64,000 bases of DNA from Nocardioides psychrotolerans (GCF_900113685.1 NZ_FOQG01000001.1:124001-188000); one strand, 5' to 3'. Shown: positions 26,493-36,975, numbered from the stretch's first letter. Notes: generated by a model from the sequence alone, not told the origin. Translations and numbers: made by a program.

Positions 26493-27698
26493 TCACCACA
26501 GGGTCGGCAGGCTCCCCAGCATCACCCGACGCCACTGCGCGCCGAGGCCCAGGCGCTCGGCGGCCTCGCGGTCCTGCACGACCTCGACGGTGCAGCGAAC
26601 CACGTCATCCTCGGCATCCTGCGCTCCCATGTAGATGACCTTCCCTCCGATCGCGGGGGGTGGGCTCTCAGACTTTGAATCTGCGCAGAAGAGCCGGTCG
26701 TAGACCCCGTCGTCGGTGGCGATGATGGTGTCGAAGCCCTGCTCGCCGAAGACGATGTCGATCCCCGTCCCGGGATAGATCGTGTCGTCGCCCTCGTCGC
26801 CGGTCACCCCGAGGTCGCACTCGGTCGTGACGTCGGCCTGGTAGTCGGGACCGAAGCCCGGGCAGGAGTCGTCGCCCGGACCCGCGTCGAGGACGTCCGC
26901 GCCGAGACCCCCGTCGAGCTCGTCGCTGCCCTCCTCACCGTTGACGGTGTCGTCGTCCGAGCCCCCCGACGCCGCGTCGTCGCCCGACCCGCCCCAGAGG
27001 GTGTCGGCGCCGTCGCCACCGCTCAGCGCGTCGTCGCCGCCGTCGCCGTGGAGCGCGTCGTCGCCCGCGCCGCCCTGCACGTAAGGCAGGTAGTCGGCCG
27101 TCGCGCTCGGCTTGGGGCCGCGGTCGTCGCCGTCACCGCCGTGGAAGACGTCCACGCCGTCGAGTCCCTGGAGCTGGTCGACGCCGGGACCTCCGTCGGC
27201 GCTGTCGTCGCCGGGGCCGGTGTTGATCCGGTCGTTGCCGGGTCCGCCGAGCGCCTCGTCGGTGCCCGGACCACCGCTGACGAGGTCGTTGCCGTCACCG
27301 CCCTCGCCTCGGTCGTCCCCGAGCCCGAGGTTGAGGTTGTCGTCGCCTCCGCCGCCCTGGCCGAGGTCGTTGCCGTCACCCCCGCTGAACAGGTCGGCGC
27401 CGGGTCCCCCGATGCCGACGTCGGCACCAGCGGCACCCCCGAGGTTATCGTTGCCGGAGCCACCGTCGAGGCGGTCGTTGCCCTCGGCACCGGAGACCTT
27501 GTCGTTGCCACCCTTGGCGTAAACCTTGTCGTTGCCCAGCCGCGCGTTGATCGTGTCGGAGTTGTTGGTGCCGTAGAGCGTGTCGTTGCCGCTGGTTCCG
27601 GCGATCGTCGCGGCCGCTGCCAGCGAGGGCAGGAGTGCGAGGGCTGAGCCGGCAACGAGGAGCCGTAGGCGTCGGGAGGAGAGCGCCAGCGCGACCAT
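26493..27698 (-). CDS. Secreted calcium-binding RTX-repeat protein
   Basis: 401 residues. A signal peptide (RRLRLLVAGSALALLPSLAAAA, cleavage near residue 30) precedes about 20 RTX-type nonapeptide repeats of the GGxGxDxxx form (residues ~34-300). These fold as a calcium-filled beta-roll. The C-terminal ~100 residues (from DVTTECDLGV) have no repeats. Gram-negative RTX proteins use a C-terminal type I signal; this one instead has a Sec-type N-terminus, so it is probably exported by Sec. No enzymatic domain is visible. The start ATG 27698 lies 6 nt after TAGCGT, suggesting a leaderless mRNA. Confidence 0.85.
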   Translation of the reverse strand: MVALALSSRRLRLLVAGSALALLPSLAAAATIAGTSGNDTLYGTNNSDTINARLGNDKVYAKGGNDKVSGAEGNDRLDGGSGNDNLGGAAGADVGIGGPGADLFSGGDGNDLGQGGGGDDNLNLGLGDDRGEGGDGNDLVSGGPGTDEALGGPGNDRINTGPGDDSADGGPGVDQLQGLDGVDVFHGGDGDDRGPKPSATADYLPYVQGGAGDDALHGDGGDDALSGGDGADTLWGGSGDDAASGGSDDDTVNGEEGSDELDGGLGADVLDAGPGDDSCPGFGPDYQADVTTECDLGVTGDEGDDTIYPGTGIDIVFGEQGFDTIIATDDGVYDRLFCADSKSESPPPAIGGKVIYMGAQDAEDDVVRCTVEVVQDREAAERLGLGAQWRRVMLGSLPTLW

Positions 27699-27704
27699 GG
27701 GGTC

Positions 27705-27710
27705 ACGCTA
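27705..27710 (-). promoter_or_regulatory. -10 box of RTX gene (leaderless)
   Basis: TAGCGT on the minus strand, 6 nt before the ATG at 27698. The same hexamer stands 7 nt before the nnr start. Confidence 0.45.
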
Positions 27711-27766
27711 GTCCTGCACGCACCCCTGGGCGGGTGCTTTGCGACAGGTGCTCAGACGACGTCGGA

Positions 27767-29352
<1,586 letters not shown>

Positions 29353-29358
29353 GCGGCG

Positions 29359-29364
29359 ATCCTA
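29359..29364 (-). promoter_or_regulatory. -10 box of guaA (leaderless)
   Basis: TAGGAT on the minus strand, 6 nt before the ATG at 29352, with no ribosome-binding site. Confidence 0.5.
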
Positions 29365-29445
29365 TCGGCGGCGGCCGGGTGCTCCTGACACCGGTTCGGG
29401 CGTGGTACGACGCCCGTCACCGCCGGAAACCCTCAGAAAATGCAC

Positions 29446-29482
29446 CAGGGCCCGGCCGGGGAGGGAGGGTGGCCGGGCCCTG
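29446..29482 (-). terminator. Terminator of the choD operon
   Basis: A perfect 12-bp stem (29446-29457 with 29471-29482) has a 13-nt purine-rich loop. Reading the minus strand it is followed by GTGCATTTT, so it is a good intrinsic terminator after choD. The rest of the 289-bp gap to guaA holds the guaA promoter and nothing else I can name. Confidence 0.7.
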
Positions 29483-29641
29483 ATCGTCCACGCAGACTGT
29501 TGGACAGCGCCTGGACCGATGGAACCGGCGATTGGGAGGGAGCATGGGTGCCGGTTCCAGGACGTTCAACGAGCCGTCGCAGCCCCCGTTACGGCCCCGC
29601 CCCGACCAATCGACCAATGGTCTAGACCGGGACTGGGTCGA

Positions 29642-31369
29642 TCAGGTGACCTGCACGATCGGCAGCCGCAGGGCACCGGGGGCGCTGGTCGGCACGACCG
29701 GCGCGACCGGCGCGACCGGCGCGATCCGCTCGTAGTCGTCGCCGAGCAGCGGACGGTTGTCGGGCTCGCCCTTGTTGGGCCACAAGGCCATCGCCCGCTC
29801 CGCCTGCGCGGTGATCGTGAGCGAGGGGTTGACCCCGAGGTTGGCCGAGATCGCCGATCCGTCCGCCACATGCAGTCCCGGGTAGTTGAACACCCGCTGG
29901 TAGGGGTCGACCACGCCGTTGTCGGCGTCCGTGCCGATCGCGCAGCCGCCGATGAAGTGGGCGGTGAGCGGCATGTTGAACGGCTCGCCGACGTTGCCCC
30001 CGGCGGTGCCGCCCAGGATGCCCGCGATCCGGCGTACGGCCTCGTTGGCGACCGGGATCCATGTGGGGTTGGGGGCACCGTGGCCCTGCTTGGAGGTCAT
30101 GTGCCAGCGACCGGTGAGCTTGTTGCGCTTGCCGTAGGTCGTGATCGAGTTGTCGAGGCTCTGCATCACCAGTGCGATGACGGTGCGCTCCGACCAGTGC
30201 TTGAGGTCGTAGAGCTCGAGGAGGTTCCTCTTCTCGGTCCACATCGTCTTGGCCCAGGTCTTCCAGCGCGGCCCGTCGCCGTCACCGTCGGTGAGGACCG
30301 TCTGCATCAACGCCATCGTGTTGAAGCCCTTGCCGTAGCGGCAGGGCTCGATGTGCGTGTGCTCGTCGGGGTGGAAGCTCGAGGTGATCGCGACGCCGAA
30401 GGAGTAGTCGGTCGTGTCCTTGGAGGGTGCGATGGCGCCGAGGATCGACTCGGAGTTGGTGCGCGAGAGGTAGCCGAGACGGTCGGAGAGAGCCGGCAGC
30501 CATCCCTCGTCCTTCATCCGGTGGAGCAGCTTCTGCGTGCCGAGCGAGGCAGCAGCGAAGACGACGTGCTCGGCGGTGAGCTTGCGCGTGGTCGCGGCCG
30601 TGGCGCGCTTGGCCTTGGTGTACTTGATCGTCACCTCGTAGCCACCACCCGGGCGTGGCCGGACGCGCGTCACGGTGCTCAGCGGCATCACCCGTGCACC
30701 ACGCTTCTCGGCGAGGTAGAGGTAGTTCTTGACCAAAGTGTTCTTGGCGTTGTGGCGACAGCCCGACATGCACTCACCGCAGTTGATGCAGGCGTTGCGC
30801 TCGGGACCCTCACCGCCGAAGAACGGGTCGGCGGACGTCTCGCCGGGCTGCTGGCCGGGCCCGCCGAAGAAGACGCCGACCGGGGTCGGGTGGAACGTGT
30901 CGCCCACGCCCATGTCGTTGGCGACCTGCTCCATCACGTCATCGGCCGGGGTGCGGACGGGGTTCTCCACGACGCCGAGCATCCGCTTGGCCTGGTCGTA
31001 GTAGGGCGCCAGCTCGTCCTTCCAGTCCGTGATGCCCGACCACTGCGGGTCGGCGTAGAACTGCTCGAGCGGCTCGTAGAGCGTGTTGGCGTAGACGAGC
31101 GACCCGCCGCCGACGCCGGCGCCCGCGACGATCAGGGTGTCGCGCAGGGCGTCGATGCGCTGGATTCCGTAGCAACCCAGGGCCGGCGCCCAGAGGTAGC
31201 TCTTGATGTCGAGCGTGCCGGAGGAGAAGTCCTTGTCCTCGAACCGCGGGCCGGCCTCGATGACGCCGACCTTGTAGCCCTTCTCGGTCAGTCGCAGGGC
31301 GGAGACGGACCCGCCGAAGCCGGACCCGATCACTAGGACGTCGTAGTCGTAGGTCTTGTCGCTGCTCAT
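29642..31369 (-). CDS. choD: GMC-family FAD oxidoreductase, ChoD-like (cholesterol oxidase family)
   Basis: 575 residues from ATG 31369. FAD-binding GSGFGG occupies residues 15-20. The C-terminal GMC segment includes TAHFIGGCAIG and NPSLTITAQAERAM. Between them is a ferredoxin-like cysteine cluster, Cys194, Cys197, Cys200 and Cys204 (CINCGECMSGC). The tail ends in three APV repeats encoded by a 9-bp tandem repeat. The family includes Rv3409c ChoD, annotated as cholesterol oxidase, though its true substrate is debated. The gene overlaps the upstream semialdehyde dehydrogenase by 4 bp (ATGA), so they are translated together. Its place between guaA and guaB3 matches M. tuberculosis. Confidence 0.85.
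   Translation of the reverse strand: MSSDKTYDYDVLVIGSGFGGSVSALRLTEKGYKVGVIEAGPRFEDKDFSSGTLDIKSYLWAPALGCYGIQRIDALRDTLIVAGAGVGGGSLVYANTLYEPLEQFYADPQWSGITDWKDELAPYYDQAKRMLGVVENPVRTPADDVMEQVANDMGVGDTFHPTPVGVFFGGPGQQPGETSADPFFGGEGPERNACINCGECMSGCRHNAKNTLVKNYLYLAEKRGARVMPLSTVTRVRPRPGGGYEVTIKYTKAKRATAATTRKLTAEHVVFAAASLGTQKLLHRMKDEGWLPALSDRLGYLSRTNSESILGAIAPSKDTTDYSFGVAITSSFHPDEHTHIEPCRYGKGFNTMALMQTVLTDGDGDGPRWKTWAKTMWTEKRNLLELYDLKHWSERTVIALVMQSLDNSITTYGKRNKLTGRWHMTSKQGHGAPNPTWIPVANEAVRRIAGILGGTAGGNVGEPFNMPLTAHFIGGCAIGTDADNGVVDPYQRVFNYPGLHVADGSAISANLGVNPSLTITAQAERAMALWPNKGEPDNRPLLGDDYERIAPVAPVAPVVPTSAPGALRLPIVQVT
29696..29722. repeat. 9-bp tandem repeat, three copies, in the choD 3' end
   Basis: Three exact copies of GACCGGCGC encode the AlaProVal repeats near the protein's C-terminus. 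Confidence 0.8.
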
Positions 31370-32994
31370 GCTCGTCCCAGCTTCTTCATCAGTCGGAGGT
31401 TGGCGGTCATCACCTTGGCGTAGGACTCGTCGGACATCCCGAGCATCGGCGCGAAGCGGATCAGCCGCTGCGTCGCCACGGCCTGGCTCTCGGTGTAGCG
31501 GTGGATGCCCTCGCTGCCCTGCCGGCGGCCCATGCCGGACTCGCGCATGCCACCCATCGGCGAGTCGATGCTCGCGAAGGTGGCACCGAAGGCCTCGTTG
31601 ATGTTGACGGTGCCGCACTTGATGTGGCGGGCGATCGCCCGCGCGCGGGCGCCGTCCTGGCTGTAGATGGAGGCGTTGAGGCCGTAGTCGCCCTCGTTGG
31701 CGCGCGCGACCGCGTCGGCCTCGTCGTGGAAGCGGTAGAGCGCGATCACGGGCCCGAACGTCTCGTGCCCGAAGCAGGTCATGCCGGGGGTGACGCCCTC
31801 GAGGATCGTCGGCTCGAAGAAGAAGGGACCCAGGTCGGGTCGGGCCCGACCACCGGCGAGCACGCGCGCGCCCTTGGCGACGGCGTCCTCGACGTGCGCG
31901 ACCACGGTGTCGAGCTGGTCCTGGGAGATCAGCGAACCCATGTCGTTGCCCCAGTCGAGCGTGGCGCCGAGGGTCATCGCCTCGGTGCGGGCCACGAAGC
32001 GCTCGACGAACCGGTCGTAGACCTGGTCGGCGACGAACATCCGCTCCATGGAGACGCAGAGCTGGCCGGCGTTGGAGAACGACGCGCGCACGGCTCCCTC
32101 GGCGGCCTTCTCGAGGTCGGCGTCACGCAGCACGAGGAGGGGGTTCTTGCCGCCCAGCTCGAGCGAGCAGCCGATGAGCCGCTCGGCACACCCGGCCGCG
32201 ACCCGCCTGCCGGTCGCGGTCGAGCCCGTGAAGCAGATGTAGTCGGCTCGGCTGATGATCGAGGGTCCGATGCTGGAGCCCGGACCTGCCACGACCTGCC
32301 ACAGGTCCTTCGGGAAGCCCGCGTCCTCGAGCAGCTCGGCGGCCAGGAGGGCCGAGAGCATCGTCTGGGCGTCGGGCTTGGCGACCACCGCGTTGCCGGC
32401 GAGCAGGGCAGGCAGCCCGTCGCACAGTGCCATGGTGAAGGGGTAGTTCCACGGCGAGATGATGCCGACGACACCCTTGGGCACGCGGTTGACCTCGACC
32501 CGGGTCAGACCGGGGACGACGCCGAGCTTGCGCTGGGTGTCCAGGTGCTGGTGGGCGGTGCGGCCGTAGTAGCGCGCGGTGAGCGCGATGTGGAGCGGCT
32601 CGTCGAAGGCGTGCTTGCGGGCCTTGCCCGACTCCCACACGATCAGGTCGATGATCTCGTCCTGGCGACTCAGCACCAGGTCGTGCAGGCGCATGAGCAT
32701 CGCCGCGCGCTCGTCGATGGTCGTGCGGGCCCAGAGCGCCTGCGCCCGGCGCGCGCGCACGAAGGCCTCGGCCACGTCGGCATCGCTCGACTGCGCGATG
32801 TTGGCCAGGGGCGACCCGTTGAGCGGCGAGAAGACCGCAGCGGTCGTGCCGGTCGTCGCGAGCAGCCGGGACGTGAGCGCAGCGACGTACTCAGGCTCGA
32901 GGGCGTAGGAGGCAGTCGGGTCGTGCTCGGGGTCGGCCGGCCCCTCGGTGAGCGGGTTGACCCCGCCGGAGGGAGTGGGGCTCTGGTCGCTCAT
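31366..32994 (-). CDS. gabD2: Succinate-semialdehyde dehydrogenase (NADP+), GabD2-like
   Basis: 542 residues. The aldehyde dehydrogenase fold shows SPWNYPFT, FTGSTATGR (cofactor), LELGGKNP (general-base Glu ~279) and the nucleophile Cys313 in NAGQLCVS. An extended N-terminus of ~50 residues and the C-terminal tail RFAPMLGMSDESYAKVMT match the GabD2 type. It would oxidise succinate semialdehyde or a related aldehyde. TACTCT lies 6 nt before ATG 32994 (leaderless pattern), and a CCTACC-GAAA-GGTAGG palindrome covers the -35 region. It overlaps choD by 4 bp, which links the two enzymes functionally. Substrate is inferred from subfamily resemblance. Confidence 0.87.
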   Translation of the reverse strand: MSDQSPTPSGGVNPLTEGPADPEHDPTASYALEPEYVAALTSRLLATTGTTAAVFSPLNGSPLANIAQSSDADVAEAFVRARRAQALWARTTIDERAAMLMRLHDLVLSRQDEIIDLIVWESGKARKHAFDEPLHIALTARYYGRTAHQHLDTQRKLGVVPGLTRVEVNRVPKGVVGIISPWNYPFTMALCDGLPALLAGNAVVAKPDAQTMLSALLAAELLEDAGFPKDLWQVVAGPGSSIGPSIISRADYICFTGSTATGRRVAAGCAERLIGCSLELGGKNPLLVLRDADLEKAAEGAVRASFSNAGQLCVSMERMFVADQVYDRFVERFVARTEAMTLGATLDWGNDMGSLISQDQLDTVVAHVEDAVAKGARVLAGGRARPDLGPFFFEPTILEGVTPGMTCFGHETFGPVIALYRFHDEADAVARANEGDYGLNASIYSQDGARARAIARHIKCGTVNINEAFGATFASIDSPMGGMRESGMGRRQGSEGIHRYTESQAVATQRLIRFAPMLGMSDESYAKVMTANLRLMKKLGRA

Positions 32995-33000
32995 GTACCG

Positions 33001-33041
33001 AGAGTATGTGAGCAGCGTCTCGCTGCCTACCGAAAGGTAGG
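33001..33041 (-). promoter_or_regulatory. gabD2 promoter with palindromic operator
   Basis: The -10 box TACTCT (33006-33001, minus) is 6 nt from the start codon. The palindrome CCTACC-GAAA-GGTAGG (33026-33041) sits over the expected -35 region and looks like a TetR-type site. The repressor is unknown; it also lies 73 bp before the divergent membrane protein gene at 33114. Confidence 0.5.
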
Positions 33042-33113
33042 GAAATGTGGGCCTTTACACACCGGCCCGACCTGTCAAGCGTGCCGACAGGATGCCTGGG
33101 GTAGACCACTCCC

Positions 33114-33629
33114 ATGCTGATCACCCTGCGCACGGTCGTCCTCTCCGTCGCCTCCACGTTGTTCTTCTTCGCCCTGGCGCTCTACTTCGTGCTCGGCACG
33201 AGCGAGACCGCCTACGACGTGCCCCCGGCCTGGCTGATCGGCGGCCAGGTGGTCGGCGCGCTCGCGATCCACCTGCTGCTGAGCGCAGTCGGCTACCGCA
33301 CCCCGGCCATCGAGCCGGGCACTCCCCCGGACCAGGCGGCCACTCGCTCGGCAGCTGCGTTCTCCAGCACCACCATCCTGCGGATGGTGCTCTCGGAGTC
33401 GATCGCCATCGTCTCCGTCGCCGCCGCCTTCATCGTCACCCAGGGCGAGTACGTCGCCTACCTCACCGGCGCGCTGCTCGCGCTCGTGCTGCTCGCCTTC
33501 CACGCGTTCCCGCGCGAGCGCACGATCAGCAAGGTCCAGGCCAGCCTGGAGCGTGAGGGCGCGGCGTCCTACCTGCGCGAGAAGCTCGGCGCCCCGCCGC
33601 AGCAGGCCGGGCCGATCCATCGCCTCTGA
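33114..33629 (+). CDS. Four-helix membrane protein, hypothetical
   Basis: 171 residues with four predicted membrane helices (about 7-28, 38-60, 85-110 and 113-133) and a cytoplasmic tail rich in charged residues and ending GPIHRL. No family recognised. It diverges from the gabD2-choD operon and converges with the hypothetical gene at 33645, with 15 bp between them. No ribosome-binding site is obvious before ATG 33114. Confidence 0.75.
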   Translation: MLITLRTVVLSVASTLFFFALALYFVLGTSETAYDVPPAWLIGGQVVGALAIHLLLSAVGYRTPAIEPGTPPDQAATRSAAAFSSTTILRMVLSESIAIVSVAAAFIVTQGEYVAYLTGALLALVLLAFHAFPRERTISKVQASLEREGAASYLREKLGAPPQQAGPIHRL

Positions 33630-33644
33630 CCCGCTGGCGTCGCG

Positions 33645-34316
33645 TCAGTCGTCGATCGTGTGCGTCGGCGCGACGGCGTCGAGGCGGCAGCCCAGCCGGT
33701 AGCTGCCGTCCTCGTCCCACGCCTGCGTGCGCTCGACGCTGCACCACGCCTCCCGCGTTACGTCGCGCACGCGCACCGGGCCCTCTCTCGCCGGGATCTC
33801 GTGGCGGGGGTCCCCGGGATGCACCAGCACCACGGGCGTCTCGTCGACCTGCACCTCCTCGACCGTCCAGGTGTAGATCAGCGGGGGCATGCCGGGCAGC
33901 GCGTGGAGGTCGTCCTTGTAGAAGAACGGGTCCACGGAGAGGTGGATCTCCCCCGTGAGCCAGGTGCCGGCGACCGGCGGCGCGAGGTCGTCGAGCACCA
34001 TCCACTGCGTGTAGGCCAGCAGCCCCACGTCGAGCACGAAGGCGCCTCCGCGAGGCTCGGGGAAGCTGCGCAGCAGCTCGCCCACCACGTCGTACGACGT
34101 GCCCCGGCCGGTGTGGACACAGCGCGGCGTGCGCTCGTGGTCCGGCGGGACCGCGAGGCGGGCCGCGCGGCGGTAGCCGAGCTCGAGGGCGAACTGGCGC
34201 CGCTCCCCGACGGCGACGTCGGTGTAGTTGCCGTCCTGGATCACCCAGGAGTCCAGGCCGATCCACCACAACCGCGACGTCAGGTCGGCGCCGGGCACTC
34301 CCGAGAGCTCCTCCAT
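33645..34316 (-). CDS. Conserved-looking hypothetical protein in the phosphotransferase operon
   Basis: 223 residues, soluble, Trp- and acid-rich, no signal peptide or membrane segment. I do not recognise a domain. Internal features include SRLWWIGLDSWVIQDGNYTD near the N-terminus and an EIHLSVDPFFYKD segment. It starts 19 bp after the aldehyde dehydrogenase stop and is the last gene of the minus-strand phosphotransferase operon, so it may act in the same pathway. Confidence 0.75.
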   Translation of the reverse strand: MEELSGVPGADLTSRLWWIGLDSWVIQDGNYTDVAVGERRQFALELGYRRAARLAVPPDHERTPRCVHTGRGTSYDVVGELLRSFPEPRGGAFVLDVGLLAYTQWMVLDDLAPPVAGTWLTGEIHLSVDPFFYKDDLHALPGMPPLIYTWTVEEVQVDETPVVLVHPGDPRHEIPAREGPVRVRDVTREAWCSVERTQAWDEDGSYRLGCRLDAVAPTHTIDD

Positions 34317-34335
34317 GCCACCATGATCGCCCGGC

Positions 34336-35781
34336 TCACCCCTCGAGGTACACCGACTTCAGCTCGGTGTACTGACCCAGCCCCTCGGCGCCGAACTCGC
34401 GGCCGATGCCCGAGGCCTTGAAGCCGCCGAAGGGCGCGGCGAAGTCCATCGTGTAGGTGTTGACGCCGTAGGTGCCGGCGCGCACGCGACGCGCGACATC
34501 GAGCCCGGCCTCCTGGTCGCCGGTCCACACCGTGCCAGCGAGCCCGTAGTCGGAGTCGTTGGCGATCCGCACCGCGTCGTCGACGTCGTCGTAGGGGATG
34601 ACCGAGAGGACCGGCCCGAAGATCTCCTCCTGCGCGATGCGCATGGAGTTGTCGACGTCGGCGAAGACGGTGGGGCGGACGTACCACCCTGTGTCGAGAC
34701 CCTCGGGCATGCCGTTGCCGCCCGTGACGATCCGGGCACCCTCCTCCTGGCCGAGCGCGATGTATTTCTCGACCCGCTCCTGCTGCCGCTGGGCCACCAT
34801 GGGGCCGATCTCGGTCGCGGGGTCGGCGGGGTCGCCCACGACCATCGCCCCCACCGCCTGCGCCAGCGCGTCGACGACGGTGGCGTAGTTGGCGCGACTG
34901 GCCAGGATGCGGGTCTGGGCGACGCAGGCCTGCCCGGAGTTCATCAGGGCGGTGAACTTCAGGCCTTCGATGGTCTTGGCCAGGTCGGCGTCGTCGAGCA
35001 CGATCGCCGCCGACTTGCCACCCAGCTCGAGGCTGACGCGCTTGAGCTGCTGACCGCAGATGGCGGCGATCTTGCGACCGGCGGCAGTCGAGCCGGTGAA
35101 GGCCACCTTGTCGACGCCCGGGTGGCTGACGAGGTGCTCGCCGACCTCGCGCCCGGCGGTGACGATGTTGACGACGCCGGCCGGGACACCGGCCTCCTGG
35201 AGCAGCTCGGCCATCAGGTAGGTGTCGAGCGGGGTCTCGGGGGCGGGCTTGACCACGACCGTGCAACCGGCCAGCAGCGCCGGGACCACCTTCGACATGA
35301 TCGTGAACTGCGGGACGTTCCACGGCGGGATGGCCGCGACGACGCCGACCGGCTCGTGGCGCACCATCACCGGGGTGCCGAGGTTGCCGACCCGGGTCGA
35401 CTCCCAGGGAAACTCGCGCGCGATCGTCAGGAACGCCTCGATCTGCATCCAGGGCGCGGGCGCCTGCGCCAGGTTGGAGAACGAGGTCGGCGAGCCCATC
35501 TCGAGGGTGATCAGGTCGGCCATCTCCCCCAGCCGCGCGGCGTACAAGCCGGAGAAGGCCTCGATCACCGCGATCCGCTCGGCCGGTGACATCCGGGGCC
35601 ACGGGCCCTCGTCGAACGCCCGGCGAGCGGCGGCCACGGCCGCGTCGATGTCGCCGGCGCTGCCCTCGGGGACGGTCGCCACCACCTCCTCGCTGTGCGG
35701 CGAGACGACCTGGAGCAGGTTGCTGCCGACCGGGGCGGCCCAGCCGCCGTCGATGTAGAACGCGTCGCGGTCGAGAGTCAC
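34336..35781 (-). CDS. Aldehyde dehydrogenase (NAD(P)+)
   Basis: 481 residues. It has the standard ALDH motifs: PPWNVPQF, FTGSTAAGRK (cofactor), LELGGKSA (general base) and the nucleophile Cys286 in NSGQACVAQ, then EEIFGPVLSV. It oxidises an aldehyde to an acid; the aldehyde is unknown. It is the third gene of a minus-strand operon that starts with a phosphotransferase under a KstR-like operator. A degenerate 11-bp tandem repeat lies in the 69-bp gap before it. Subfamily resembles aldehyde dehydrogenases found in actinobacterial steroid and terpenoid degradation clusters, but that is inference from context. Confidence 0.92.
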   Translation of the reverse strand: MTLDRDAFYIDGGWAAPVGSNLLQVVSPHSEEVVATVPEGSAGDIDAAVAAARRAFDEGPWPRMSPAERIAVIEAFSGLYAARLGEMADLITLEMGSPTSFSNLAQAPAPWMQIEAFLTIAREFPWESTRVGNLGTPVMVRHEPVGVVAAIPPWNVPQFTIMSKVVPALLAGCTVVVKPAPETPLDTYLMAELLQEAGVPAGVVNIVTAGREVGEHLVSHPGVDKVAFTGSTAAGRKIAAICGQQLKRVSLELGGKSAAIVLDDADLAKTIEGLKFTALMNSGQACVAQTRILASRANYATVVDALAQAVGAMVVGDPADPATEIGPMVAQRQQERVEKYIALGQEEGARIVTGGNGMPEGLDTGWYVRPTVFADVDNSMRIAQEEIFGPVLSVIPYDDVDDAVRIANDSDYGLAGTVWTGDQEAGLDVARRVRAGTYGVNTYTMDFAAPFGGFKASGIGREFGAEGLGQYTELKSVYLEG

Positions 35782-35802
35782 GGGTGTCTCCTCAGGTGGG
35801 GC

Positions 35803-35855
35803 AGGGTCATGGGTGGGTCATGGGTGGGTCAGGAGCGGGTCAGGGGTGGGTCAGG
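35803..35855. repeat. Degenerate 11-bp tandem repeat
   Basis: About five imperfect copies of GGGTCATGGGT or close variants lie between the aldehyde dehydrogenase and the next upstream gene and include that gene's stop codon. Confidence 0.7.
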
Positions 35856-36972
35856 GCGCGAGGTCGAACCAGTCGGCGAAGCCGCTGGGGTCGTGCCGGC
35901 CCAGGGCTCCGTGCTCGAAGAGGCCCCAGCCCTCGGCGGTGCCGTCGGGACCCTCGCACGTGGCACGGCCGACGTGGTCGATCACGCCGAACATCACCCG
36001 CCCGGCGACCTCGGGGGCGGTCACGTCGTAGGTCAGCCGCTCGGTGAACGCCGGGCCCTTCCACATGCCGTGGGTCCAGTCGGAGTCGCCGCCGTAGCCA
36101 CCGCCGACGTGTAGGGGCACGGCGAGCCTGGACTCGACCTCGAGCAGCAGCGTCGACCCGTCCGGCGTGGTGCAGGTGATCGTCGCGCCCGTGGGGACAC
36201 GGGTGCCGGAGGCGTAGTGGATCCTCACGTGCGGCCAGCCGAGCTGCTCGACCCGCCCGTCCTTCCACACCCGGGTGCAGTCGTTGAGCCCGCGGTAGCC
36301 GGACGGGTCCTCCTGGAGGATCAGGATGATCGCGAAGTCCTCGAAGGCCATCGGGACGTAGAGCCACCACATGCCCCCGAACTCCGGCACCAGGGGCGCC
36401 CCTGCCGGCACCGCCTCGCCGACGGGGCGGATGCCCCAGGAGCGGTCGCGGGTCCCGATCCAGGTGTCGGGCGTGACCGCGATGTCGGTGCCGTCGATGC
36501 TGAGCGTGCCCTCCCACGTGCCGACCTGGGCGAAGCGCTGCGCGTCGAGCGTCACGCGGGACTCCGCACGCATGACGTGCCGCTCCTCCTGGAGCACGGG
36601 GAACAGGCCCTCCCACGTCAGGTCCATGGCGATGCCGTCGGTCTCCTCGAGCACCAGGCGCAGCTTCTGCAGCGGCTCGACGACCTCGATCCGGTAGGCG
36701 CCGACGTGCTGGTCGAGCCGGTCGTTGCCCTGGGGGTCGAGCGCGTCGGAGAGGTGGACCGCGGTCTGCACGTCGCCGCGGCGCACGAGCACGAAGGCGT
36801 CCTTGGTGCCGAGGTTGGGGTAGAAACCGGCGCCGGTGATGACGAAGATGTCGCCGGTGCGGTCGTGGGCGTTGAAGTAGCAGCGGTCGTAGAAGTTGCG
36901 GTCGCTGGACCCGGCCCAGGTGACCGGGAGCGGCAGCTGGTGGATGGGGTACTCGTCGAGAGGACCGACCAT
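35851..36972 (-). CDS. Hypothetical protein, second gene of phosphotransferase operon
   Basis: 373 residues, soluble and beta-rich by composition, without signal peptide. It opens DEYPIHQLPLPVTWAGSSDR, has a RDRSWGIRPVG motif near the middle and a WWLYVPMAFEDFAIIL segment. Proteins of this look are often encoded beside acyl-CoA-linked phosphotransferases in actinomycetes and sphingomonads and have no assigned function (my recollection is a DUF7064/DUF7065 type, uncertain). It begins 3 bp after the phosphotransferase stop, so the two are co-translated or coupled. Confidence 0.75.
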   Translation of the reverse strand: MVGPLDEYPIHQLPLPVTWAGSSDRNFYDRCYFNAHDRTGDIFVITGAGFYPNLGTKDAFVLVRRGDVQTAVHLSDALDPQGNDRLDQHVGAYRIEVVEPLQKLRLVLEETDGIAMDLTWEGLFPVLQEERHVMRAESRVTLDAQRFAQVGTWEGTLSIDGTDIAVTPDTWIGTRDRSWGIRPVGEAVPAGAPLVPEFGGMWWLYVPMAFEDFAIILILQEDPSGYRGLNDCTRVWKDGRVEQLGWPHVRIHYASGTRVPTGATITCTTPDGSTLLLEVESRLAVPLHVGGGYGGDSDWTHGMWKGPAFTERLTYDVTAPEVAGRVMFGVIDHVGRATCEGPDGTAEGWGLFEHGALGRHDPSGFADWFDLAP

Positions 36973-36975
36973 GGC

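Noticed and set aside
29612-29630. GGTCTAGACC palindrome in the guaA-choD gap as an operator
   Set aside because: It is short, far from the guaA -10 box and on the downstream side of choD; chance is a sufficient explanation.
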